This document shows, piece after piece, positions 50,058 to 61,600 of a stretch of 64,000 nt of DNA. The stretch is from Leuctra nigra (lineage: Eukaryota; Arthropoda; Insecta; Plecoptera; Leuctridae). The first letter of the stretch is position 1; every line of letters begins with the position of its first letter. The stretch is taken from positions 27,102,785-27,166,784 of the forward strand of contig OW203767.1 in the NCBI GenBank assembly GCA_934045905.1, read 5' to 3'. The notes under the pieces were generated by a model. It saw nothing but the letters and a program-made list of their open reading frames with translations. It did not search any database and was not told where the DNA came from. The position numbers were made by a program, and so were the translations under genes.

Positions 50058-53000
50058 ATGGCGTTCATCAGAGAGAGATATCAGCAAGTGATAGACGTGA
50101 TCAATGAGAAGAACAAGGACAGTTGGTGGCTCATGGAGACAGTGCTCTATAAGTTAGGTAAGCATTCACACGGTAGCAGGTTCTAGGAACTCTTTGCAAG
50201 AATGATCATCTTCGGAAGTCCTTTTATACATTTATATAATCTTTTATTGCTGATGTTCTTATATAATAGTGGAATCTCGATATATAATTTGAGGAGCTAC
50301 ATTTCAAAAAGCAACTTTTTTTTTAAACATGTACTGGGTTTAAGTTAATCACTTTGATACAATTATGCAGCTGCAGCAAATAAGTGTATATGGTAATTAT
50401 TAAATCATTTGTGTATACAATAATACATATTAAAACCAAGAAGCGACCCAGCTCATAACCCTGGGGAACCCCGTTGTAGTTTCTCATTTCTTTCGAAATA
50501 CGTACTTCCACTCCATTTATTATAGTATGCATAACATAGTTTGTTTTCAAATGAAAAGAAAAAATATAAAAAATACATTAATTCTAAAAACCTATATAAA
50601 GATCTTGCGAACGGACGGACACTCGTTCTGAAATGTGGAGTCGGTTGGATCAAAGAGGTTCTAGTAGGCTTAAGCCTACTAGAACCTACTAGGCCTACTA
50701 GGTTCTAGTAGGCTTAAGCCTACTAGAACCTCTTTGGTTGGATGTTCTTCCCCTACAATCTGGCGATTCTCATGCCCCATGAATGAAAAGGAGCCCCGCA
50801 TATTTAACCAACCTTGATCTCTCTAGATCAGGATCAACTTTTCTTGCAGATCCATGGATGAGTATCTTGATTTGAGGTGGCGGTATCAGAGTAATATCCG
50901 GATGTATTGTAAATCTCGGATTTTTTAACAAGATCCGTTCCGTTTGACCCATTGAACACGGATAGTACTTTCACTTTGACGAGTTTAACTTCCATACAAT
51001 TCTTTAACATCCATTGTTACTTCCCAAAGGAAACTCTGAATGTAATGAAAAGCAATCTCTGCATGTCGAAGTTGCGACCCTCGATAATCATTCTTCTTGT
51101 GTACAGGTGTTTGGAGCAAGGATGGCAGAGCAAGAAGAATCATTTGGCCCGTTAGAATTCTCTGCGTCACCACTCCATTGATGATATTATGTCTGGCGGG
51201 CAACATCTTCGTAAACATGAATTACGTTACAGAGATGATCAAAGTTCTTATGTTAACCATGTTTTTTACTCTAGTATCAGTTAGTACATGGACAGTTGCA
51301 AGCAATCAGAGCTCTTTTCAGTTCATTATTGAAAGCCTCAAGAATATGAGAAACCAAGAACTCAATGGGGACAAATCAACTGTGAAAATATTAGATATTA
51401 GTGAAATACTTACGAAAATTATAGCGTTAATATGGATTAGTGTTGATTTCCTACTCGTGGTACGACCATTTGTGATCATTGCGGATGGTCTTTTTGAAAG
51501 AAAGTTACACCATAAGTAAGTCAAATTATCTTAATCACGAGCGTAGCGAGCGTCTCCACTTGAAACTTATGGCTCGAATATCTATTTTTTTGTTTCTTTG
51601 GTTATCTATGCTTTTCACATTAAACTTCAAACAAAGTCACGGAGCAAGTCAATTTTTTCACAAAACATTCATTACTATCCAGTGCAGAGTGCTGATGATT
51701 TATAGCAAAATCGGTCTGTTAGTTTCATTGGAACCATGATTTGTAGTTTGTACTTAGCTTGGCAATGGGGATGAAAGAAACTCTGTGTGCAAATTGAAAC
51801 TGGAATCTTTTGACCGATCATCACCAAATTTTGCATGGTCATTGGGACAAGCATTATAAGTGTTTTTTGACAAACACTGTTAAAATCTGCTATGAACTTC
51901 AAGAGTTAATTGACACTTTACTGACATTTTTATGCGTGATTTGAAAAATATGTCAAAATGTGCCAATCACTTTTTATCACTCTCACCAAAGATCTCTCAC
52001 ATAAATAGATTAGCTTAGAGAGATAGATTATCTTCAAAGGGTCAAGATAGATATGAAGAGGAACAGATTTCTTATCACACTAATTCGTATTCAATTCGAA
52101 TGCTCGCTTATTAACGCGTTACACCGAGCGTTTTGATAGTAGAAAACAATTTTTTACTTTTTCCAATTTCTGAACGTATTTGTCAACCATCTATATTTTT
52201 TCACTACCCACAAGCATATGAAATTGGCTTCATCTGCCTATAGGTGAACGCAATGATACATTATTCTAATCGTTTGAATCACCTCTCAACGTTGGTGGAG
52301 TATAATATATACTGTAATTTTTTTGTTTTTTCCAGGTTTTGGACGCCATACGACCAAACCGCTTCACCGATGTTTGAAATTACTCTATTACTATTTGCAA
52401 TTACGGACCCCGCAATCTGTGCAATCTGTAATGTTGTGGCAGTTAATTTCCTTTCAACATTCATCATTCTTGTGATCGCTCAGTGGAAGATACTGAGATA
52501 CAAACTGAGCCATTTGCATCAACGAGCAAGAGCAAACATTCGACTTGAAGCTATTCTCACGCGAGCTGCTGGTAAGTGGATGAAAGCAGCGGGAGTTGGA
52601 AGATTTGCTCAGAGATATCCTCGCAGAGTACAGAGAAGAGTTTTGTTAAGAAGATCGCTGTTACTTGGGCTGGGCAGAGATTGCTCTCTGACCTTGGACT
52701 CTCACAGCCAAGACATTGTGGACAATCAGGCAGATGAGTTGCCTATGGAGAGCGCCTGGTGGAGCAAAGAAGACAACGAAGATGTTTGGCAACAGATAAG
52801 AAAGAAGAGGTTTGACCTTGAAATGCACCGCCTCCTCGGCGACTGCGTGAAACACCACCAAGATCTGTTGGAGTGAGTACTGGTGTTATTCTACAATTAA
52901 TTGCTCAACTCTTATTAAATTTGACAATCAATGTCTGACTTTCATAATGACGCATTCTTCGTTACAGGGTTGCCAATAAATTCGAATCTGCTGTCCAGCC

Positions 53001-54490
53001 AGTTGCTCTAACTTATCTTCTGATTGTCATTCTACTTAGTCCAATAGCTATGCTATTCCCAACAGTGGTTAGTATTCTGCCAAAATTCAAATAAACATAC
53101 ACGTATTTAGTTAGCTTCTTGATTGGGTAATTCGTACCTAGTCAATCGAGCAGACAGTTGTACAGTTACAAACCATAGTTACGTTTTCGTTATTTTTCAG
53201 TCAGCAGGTTATGGAAGCGATAGTCCTTTATTATTGCTTGCAGTTTGTGAACTGTTAATAATAGCCTACGTATTCGCTTGGCTGGCGCAAAAACTTGCAG
53301 ACGAGGTAAGTAAAAGTGAGAAATTCTAAGCAAAAATCATTTCTCTTCACATCTACGGACAGACTTGAATATCATCTTGTTCCCGTAGAGCTCGCTGGTA
53401 CGGGAGGCTGCGTATGATACACAGTGGTACGCAGCAACAGATGGGTTCAAGAGGTCAATCCGTATCATCATGTCACGTGCTAATCAACCGTGTGTAAAAT
53501 ATATAGCTGGATTTGTGCCTATGAGCCTGGATTCCGTTGTAAATGTGAGTGTCTCTCATAGCGTTGCCTATTTCAATTCTTATTTAGAAAACGCTCTGTG
53601 TAACGCGTTGATAAGCGAGCCTTCGTATTGCGTGCGAAATAATATGCGTGTGAAATGTGTTCCTCTACAGACCTTGAGACTCCTTGGAAGATAATCTAAA
53701 GATTTTATCAAAGAAAGTGATAAACAATATGAAATTTCTTTGATAGAGGTAAATTTTGACAAATGTTTCAAAACAAGCATAACATGCCAGTTAAATGTCA
53801 ATAACTCTTGAAATACATTACAGATTTTGTCTGAAATTGTAAAAAAAAAAAATCCCTTATATTATGTTGGTCCCAATGACAATTAAAAATATGACGATTA
53901 TGAAATATGACGAATATGACGATATTTTGATTCCAGTTTAAATTTTCACACAGAGTTTCTTTCATATTGCTATTTAGTTAAGTTAAGTATATCTAAATTA
54001 CAAATCAAGATTCCGATGAAACCAATGTACCGATATTGTTGGAAATCATTTGGTCACCAAACTGGATAGTATTCAGTAAAGAATGATTTGTGAAAAAATT
54101 GGCCACATCCGTTATTTCGTTTTGAATGTATTAATGCGAAGAGAACACACCGACTAAAAAAACACAGATTCGAGCCTTAAGTTTCAAGTGGAGACGCTCG
54201 CTTCGCTCGCTTGATAAGAAAGTAGTACAATCCTTCAAGAATCATAGTTTCAAGTACCTAGAGCAATTTATTAATTGTATGACAAATACAAAATTACCAT
54301 AAAAGAAAATCGTCGTCTTCGATCGTCATCAATAAACGCGATTCAGAAAATAGGCTATCATTATCAACGCTACGCATTGAGCGGGCGACACTTTAAAATA
54401 TCATGTGTTCTTTTCTTTATCTTGCAGATAAGTAGTTTCGTATACAAATGCTATAACATTTTGAGAAAAAATAAACTTTTCCAAAAGTAA
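50058..54490 (+). CDS. Odorant receptor OR-B (7tm_6), complete, seven exons
   Basis: Coding exons 50058-50157, 51107-51515, 52336-52872, 52968-53067, 53201-53305, 53389-53544 and 54428-54490 total 1470 nt, 489 residues. Exon lengths and phases are identical to OR-A. The N-terminal 33 residues are identical to OR-A. Exon 2 reads GVWSKDGRARRIIWPVRILC and is clearly diverged. The ECL2/TM4 start is FWTPYDQTASPMFEITLLLF. The Arg-rich second intracellular loop differs from OR-A at few positions. TM5 and TM6 exons are strongly diverged (for example LLLLAVCELLIIAYVFAWLA). The C-terminal exon is ISSFVYKCYNILRKNKLFQK. No stops or frameshifts, so it looks functional. Splice sites are canonical; exon 4 uses the weaker donor GTTAGT. 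Expected role: Orco-dependent odorant receptor, ligand unknown. Confidence 0.85.
50651..50736. repeat. 86-bp near-perfect palindrome in OR-B intron 1
   Basis: Two copies of GGTTCTAGTAGGCTTAAGCC TACTAGAACC, itself palindromic, are arranged about the centre CTACTAGGCCTACTAG, flanked by CAAAGA and TCTTTG. Only one symmetric mismatch interrupts full self-complementarity. No homology to other repeats in the window. Confidence 0.85.
51539..52135 (+). mobile_element. AACGCGTT-family repeat, plus copy in OR-B intron 2
   Basis: Left end CGAGCGTAGCGAGCGTCTCC, right end GCTCGCTTATTAACGCGTTA with CACCGAGCGTTTT. Internal phrases include TTTTGCATGGTCATTGGGAC. A related copy in inverted orientation is in OR-B intron 6 (53586-54211), and others at 58178-59067 and 61383-63180. 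Non-coding in this copy. Confidence 0.6.
53586..54211 (-). mobile_element. AACGCGTT-family repeat, minus copy in OR-B intron 6
   Basis: Starts AAACGCTCTGTGTAACGCGT and ends GGAGACGCTCGCTTCGCTCG, the reverse order of the copy at 51539-52135. The two bracket OR-B exons 3 to 6 as inverted repeats. Confidence 0.6.
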
Positions 54491-55503
54491 AAGATAAGAG
54501 AGAAAAGTGTATGTTGAATGACTTCACCCTGCACTTGAAGGACGCGGATTGAATCCATAGGAGACGATTGGAGGTGAATCTAAAGATCTGAAGAAGAGGG
54601 TTACAGTTGATACCGAATGAATACTCTGCTCATGTAAGAATCTTGGAACTAATATTAATTGGCCTGCATGCAAAGAGGAAGCATTCATATAAATGATTAG
54701 TTCGTAATTTTCCAAATATTGAAGTTCTATACTGGAGCACAGAAGCCTTGGATCAGTGTTTGTGATCTGACGAAAATGCTCCGTGCTGCCCTCTGTTGTC
54801 TCTTCAGGGCTGTCTTCTGCCATCCTCGTGGAAGGAGCACAAACTCATCACCAAGATCCTTGGTCTACGAGACTCTCGACTCAACGTGTCTCGTAGATCC
54901 TACACCTGGTGCTCAATCTCATCAGTCATCACCAAGATCCTTGGTCTACGAGACTCTCGACTTAACGTGTCTCGTAGATCCTACACTTGGTGCTCAAGCT
55001 TGGGGTTCGAACCATTAGACTGTGTTGTAGTTAATCTGTTTAGAATTCGATGTGTGACTGCATCCATCCGCCAAATTGTGCTAATTCCTAGTTTTGGGAT
55101 TATAAATTCAAATCCGCATATGCGGATATAAATCAGCACACTCGATAAAGTGTGCGTTATAAACGGGCCCGTAATCTTCCAGTACTTTTCATTTTGTAAG
55201 TGTCATTTAAATATTGTGCTCTATAAACCTGGCGGTTCTAAATCAATATACTGCTTTGTGTAGCTTCTCACTTAACTTAACCATAGCCGATGTCATAAAG
55301 AGTTATTCAAACACGATATGTCAGTTGGTATTCTTTAACATAATAAATATATATTAGAAAACACAAGAATTCTTAAAATGGAGGCTTTCATCCCTTGGAG
55401 ACAATTTATTTACCTATTTACAAAATGTGTTCTTCAAAATACCTTGTCCTGTTTCTATGCAATTCTGTGAATTATTTAGTCACATGTATTGATTCAAGAC
55501 GCA
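54491..55503. other. OR-B to OR-C intergenic region
   Basis: Contains the OR-B 3' end, an 81-bp tandem duplication (54846-55000) and, from about 55216, sequence homologous to the upstream regions of OR-A and OR-B ('CTCTATAAACCTGGCGG', 'TAGCCGATGTCATAA'). Confidence 0.5.
54846..55000. repeat. 81-bp tandem duplication
   Basis: Two units starting CATCACCAAGATCCTTGGTC at 54846 and 54927, a period of 81 bases, about 95% identical. Each unit holds an internal inverted repeat, TCTACGAGAC / GTCTCGTAGA. The plus-strand frame stays open through both units because 81 is a multiple of three, but the product resembles nothing known. Confidence 0.85.
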
Positions 55504-55600
55504 ATCGCCTCCATGTTGAATTCCTGCTGTGATATTCGTGTACTTGCTGAAGAGCTGTTATCCAGGCAGACAGCAGACGAGGAACGAAGAGGCAACTATC
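55504..55600 (+). promoter_or_regulatory. Conserved 5' leader block of OR-C with overlapping uORF
   Basis: Third copy of the leader-plus-exon-1 block. The match to the other two begins abruptly at ATCGCCTCCATG; bases just upstream differ. Confidence 0.5.
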
Positions 55601-58600
55601 ATGGCGTTCATCAGAGAGAGATATCAGCAAGTGATAGACGTGATCAATGAGAAGAACAAGGACAGTTGGTGGCTCATGGAGACAGTGCTCTATAAGTTAG
55701 GTGAGTATTAACAGCCTCATGCTGGCAAAAAGTTGCGTCCGCAAGTAGATATTTGCGGGTGCTAGTCCTCAATACTACATGAGCTAATATCTTATGGACG
55801 GAATCCAGTAGACTCTAGACACAATTGCGTCGATAAATCTGGAAAATCTATTGAGCATGAGGCTGTAACGCGGTAGAGAGTGCACAATATAATCTTTGAT
55901 TGCTGACCTTGTTATCAGTATCCAGCCAATCCTATACGATCAGAGGGCATTTACTTTAAAGTAAGGGCAGTTCCTTTACTACGATCTGAAGGGGGATGAT
56001 ATAAAGCATGTTTGTCACCCCAGGGTTTCCTATTACCCTATCACGGTACTATTATGGCACTTTCTAAAAGGATTAGAATGTACTACATGTTCACGGATTT
56101 TTGCGAATTTTGAATATGTTGTATAGAGCATATTCCTGAGGAGATTGAGACCAAAAATCAAAATGCTACATTTTGTTTTGGGAAAATCTCTCATTTGACT
56201 TGACTAGTAACCGTGGATCATCGCATCACATTCTCTCCCTCATCTTCAGGTGTTTGGACCAAGGATGGCGGAGCAAGACGAGTCATCTTGCCCGTGATAA
56301 TTCTCTACATCTCAACTCCACTGATGATATTATCACTGGCCGGCAAAATCTTTGACCAGAGCAGCATCACTGAGGTGTTCACAGCTTTCATGGGCACTCT
56401 GTTTTTCACTCTACTGGCAATCGGTCTTCTGACAATTGCAAACAACCAAAGCGCGTTTCAGCTTATTATTAAAAGCCTGACGAAGATGAGAAACCATGAA
56501 CACAATGGTGATTCATCAATTCTGAAATTAAATTACCAAAGTGGGAGAACAATGAAAGGAATAATTTTAATGTCGATCGGCTATAATATACTACTAGTGT
56601 TAATTGTGTTATTTGTTGTACTTCCAATATCACTTTTTAAACGTCAGCTTGTTCATGGGTGAGTAAATTACTACAAACTAAAGTTCGTTCCCTGTAAGAA
56701 TAATGATCCGCAATGGCGGCCGTGTACTACTGGGGCTGGATTCACAAAGAAGTATTATCTCCAAATACGTATTATCTTTGGTATTATCTTTCATTTAATA
56801 TGGTGTTTTTGGTATTAAATCGAAAGATAATACGTATTAGCAGATGATACATTTTTGTGAATCCAGCCCCTGTAGTCTAGCGAACGTATACCTACACATG
56901 TAAATATCAATACAATAATAAAAAATATTATAATACGACTGTAGATAAAAATATAAAAATATATCAATTTTATTGAATTTTTCAAATATTTTCTACTATT
57001 AAAAAATTTGTATTTGACATAATTTATAAAATTTCAATGATACAAAGAAGAAAGTCTTGCCATTGACAGGGCAGTGTTCACGTGAACGACCAATGAACGA
57101 CGTGAACGACGAAAGTGACAGAAATATTCTAACAGTGAACGAACATTATATTCCTTTTTACTTTTTATGATTTCTGACGGCTATTTTGACTCACTCAGCA
57201 TGTATTAAAACCCACAATAGGGAACTCTCTCTGGTTGTGGTAGAACAACTAAATAAGAGAGTGAAATTTAAAAGTACCGGGTGGCGCAAAATATTCCCCC
57301 TTTTTAAGAGTTCACTGAAAGAACTATAACAGATAAAGAGCTGCAACTTACACACATTATAGAACACATATGAAACTTTAATGTTTGCAATTTACATAAA
57401 CTTTTGATTAATTGGAAAAAAATAACAGACATTTGAATTAAGATGGCGAAAAATGGTTGTGGGAGAATGGGTTGTAAATTGTTGTAATATGTTTCAATGT
57501 TCCCAGGTTTTGGACACCATATGACCAATCCGCTTCACCGATGTTTGAAATAACACTAATTCTATTTGCATTTACGGAATTTGCAATCGATGTAATCGTT
57601 ATGATTGTAGCAATTAATTTCGTAGTATCATTCTTCATTCTCGTGATCGCTCAGTGGAAGATACTGAGATACAAACTGAGCCACTTGCCTCAACGAGCAA
57701 GAGCAAACATTCGACTTGAAGCTATTCTCACGCGAGCTGCTGGTAAGTGGATGAAAGCAGCGGGAGTTGGAAGATTTGCTCAGTTCAATCCTCGCAGAGT
57801 ACAGAGAAGAGTTTTGTCAAGAAGATCGCTGTTACTTGGGCTGGGCAGAGATTGCTCTGTGACCTTGGACTCTCACAGTCAAGACATTGAGGACAATCAG
57901 GCAGATGAGTTCCCTATTGAGAGCGCCTGGTGGAGCAAAGAATACAACAAAGATGTTTGGCAACATAACAGGAAGAAGAGGTTTGACCTTGAAATGCACC
58001 GCCTCCTCGGCGACTGCGTCAAACACCACCAAGATCTGTTGGAGTGAGTACTAGACGTTTACACTAAATTTTGTTACCTTTGTTTATCATGTGGCAGAAA
58101 CGTCCAATGGGCTAGTCAGCGCTATGATAAAACTACTTAACGTATCGGGCTTAAAATTTCACATATTACCAGAAAAACGTCTAGTGAACCGCGTTGATGA
58201 GCGAGCGCGGATACGTGCAACACCCCGAACCATAATTTCTTAAAACATGGCAATAATATACCAACAACAACTGAAAGCTAGAAGTACCCACTAAATTATA
58301 TAAAAAAAATAACTGCATTTGCTTCTCATTGCAAGCTTGTAACAGAAAGACACTCGTGTGTATTTATTGGAGTATTTAGATAAATATGGATTTATTAAAA
58401 ATACAGAGTTTCAAATTCTCAAAATAGGCAATTTAGGTAAATACTAATATGAGCAAACAAAAATTACCTACCGTTCCATACAATAGTGCTTACCTATACC
58501 TAACACAAAACTATAAGAATCATTGACTGAATAAATAAAAATTCATAAACATAATTTCAATTTATCAACCAATCAATCTATTTACTACAATCAAGCAGAC

Positions 58601-61600
58601 ATTTTGCCGGAAGCAAATAGTTTGCTTGCCCTTGAAAGGATTAAAAGTAATACTTCAAGTTAAAACTCTTATAAGCAATTAATACCTATACATCGGTTAC
58701 TTCGGTTACTCGCACGTATTGCTATAACTATATCTAACCGCAAATAAATAATTATTACGTATTCTAACAATAATAATAAATAGACAGCTGATTGCTTCCG
58801 AGTTTGTTTTGAATGGGGGTCATCGAGCGGCCGCAACGGACTCCTCGAACCTACTATGCTTTTTATACCTAGGGAAAAATACGTTTTTTTATTATTATTT
58901 ATTTACGGATCTTTCTCAAAAACTAAACAGGTCTAAGTTAGTGATAAAGGTGTGTGTGCAAAATTTTAGATCGATACGTTGACCGGTGCGGCAAAAAAAG
59001 AAGAAAAAAACACACAGAGAAAATACCGCAAGAGTCAATTGTGGAGACGCTCGCTTCGCTCACTTAGGGTTACGTCATAGGAATGATAATTTGTTGTAAT
59101 TCATACCAAAGAATAAAGATTAGTAAAACCATATTACATTCAACTAGCAAAAAATACTTGCCCCTTACCGTATGATATAATTAGATATTATTGATTGAAA
59201 ATCACTTTTCCCCCATAAGATAACACAGGAAGACTTGAAATCGTCCAGTAATATTGGCCTTAAATTAGCTACGCCGGCGAGCATATGCTCATGTGTAAGG
59301 GTTACCCATGCCGTACAGATCAGTGGTGAGGCCCAGACAAAGAGCAGCCAGGGTCGGCCTAACCATGCCCTCCCTTGAATTTGCGGTCCCCTCGGGCCGG
59401 CCTCCCCCCTCGAGATGGTGATCCCCCTGAAATCGGGTTCAGCCGGCCCGAATCCTCCACACCCCCCAGTCCGTCCCCATTCTGGCCTGGCCTTCCCACC
59501 AGTGCTGGACTCCCCCGGATCGGGCCCGTTAGGTCGACCCCCTCCCATTGCCCTCCAATTATGATTAACAAAGTTAAATATAACAAATAATGTGCGCAAT
59601 ATAACCTCGTCGTTGACGCGCCATTAAACAAAACTAATCTAATCTAATTGGCCTTAAATTGCTCCTAAATTCGCACGAGGAATGATTAAATATTGAAAAT
59701 AGGTTCAAATTAAAGATAATAATTTTTAGAATAAGACTGCTGTTTGAAAATATAGGGTCACCGGCCAAATAAGAAAGAAATGTGTATAATGTGAGAAATT
59801 TACCAAAAATCTGACAACGTTGCACTACAAATGTGAATTATTTTGGGATAGTTTAATTGGAACTTCAGTTAAGAACATATAATTGTAGCATACGGTAAGA
59901 TAAAATGGTTATGCAGTTGTTTGAGACATTATTTCATCAGAGATTTGTATACAGAATTAAGGCGAATTCTGAGCACCATGGCTGGAGCCTTGGGTCCACT
60001 TTAAATAGACAAGAGTTCGTTACATATTTTGAATACAAATTTGAATTAGCTTGGTATCATCAGTAATCGATTTTTCGACCATATTCGAGCTTTTGTAATT
60101 TTTCCCCTGCAAGAGTAATGTTTTTTAAACTTTTTAAACCGAAATAAATGTGTTATAATAAGTGAAATCTTCAGCCCTATAAATGCAGTAGTTTGATCAG
60201 GGCACTGTCTCGCCCATTACTTCGTTGTTATCACTGATACCACGGCTCCATACTCTAGAGATAATACTAATGATCACATTTCTTCTTCTCAGGATTGCCA
60301 ATGTATTTGAGGCAGCTACGCAGCCAATATTTCAACCATATCTTTTGCAAATTATAGTACTCGGTCAATTGTTATTGCTGTATGCCACAGTGGTAAGCAC
60401 TATAGGAATAAGACTACTACACTACAGGTGTTAGGTGTTGAAGTCTATTATAATGGAGTAGAGTTGTTAAATTAAATTACAGAATTATAGCTTGCACGAT
60501 TTTCTTTTGATTTATGTCAGTATAATGCAAAAAAATCCACCTGTTGGCACGTTGACGGTTCAGATTTATAACTTTATTGAGGTAAATCGATGTATTATTG
60601 TAATGTGAGTGATTCCTCTTCGTACTAAAGATATCTCCGGAGCCTATACAATTTCCCAGGTACCAATTAACTATAAAATATCGTCAAAAAAGCATAGAAT
60701 CGCAGCTATTCTGCGTGCCATCAAGATGGTGACAGGCAACAATGAGAAGACATCACGTGCAAACTATGAAATCACGATTGGAATATTTTTCAATTGGTTC
60801 AGAGTATAAGTATAGATGGAAATTTGCAATGAAAATGAGGAATGATGAAGTAAGGGACAATATTACCATTAGTTAATTTTCAGTTTAGCTAACTCCACTT
60901 CGGAAAATGTTGTGTACCACCATACTGCGGCATAGCTTAAATAAACTGCAGTCAATGTCGCCTGAGGTTAAAGTAAACTGAGGAAATAAGTTCCGGAATT
61001 AAATTGCACCATATTATGGTAATACACCGAGTTTTCTAAAGTGGAGTTTAAGCTAACTGTAGCTTAAATTAATGGTAATACCGGCCCTAAGTTATCTTTT
61101 ATTGAGTGGATCGTGTTCGGATGGAATTGTCGCGCGTGTCCGTGCTCGCTCATCAACGCGTTACACTGAGCGTTTTCGTAGTTAAATAATAAGGTTGGAG
61201 AACTTAGATAGCATTGCAACTTTGGGGAAAAAATGGCCTGATCCGTTACTTTGTTTGGCCAGTTATACGGAATCGGGAATACACACAAAAAGAAAATCGA
61301 AGTCCCAAGTTTCAGATGAAACTCTCGCTTCACAACCAAATTGTATCACTACAGTCACCAACAATGCACTTATGTCTGTTAATTGAGCGAGCGAAGCGAG
61401 CGACTCCATTTGGCTCTTTTAGCACGGACCTCTGTTTTTTTTTTGTTTTTTTTTTTTTTTTTGTTTTTGTATGCTAAAGGAAGCAATAGAAGTCGCACCG
61501 TTTCACCGATCGACCTGAAATTTTGCACACATGTAAAGACAACCTTCTCTGTTTGCAGACCCAATTTTTTTTTGAAATCCATCCATTGGTTCATTGTTAA

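Noticed and set aside
54719..55131. A repeat protein from the 81-bp tandem units
   Set aside because: The open frame follows simply from the unit length; there is no start context, splice support or family resemblance.
59165..59631. 144- and 90-residue frames in the GC-rich repeat at 59.3 kb
   Set aside because: The copy at 9.1 kb does not keep the same frame intact, and the region is a flanked retroelement tail.
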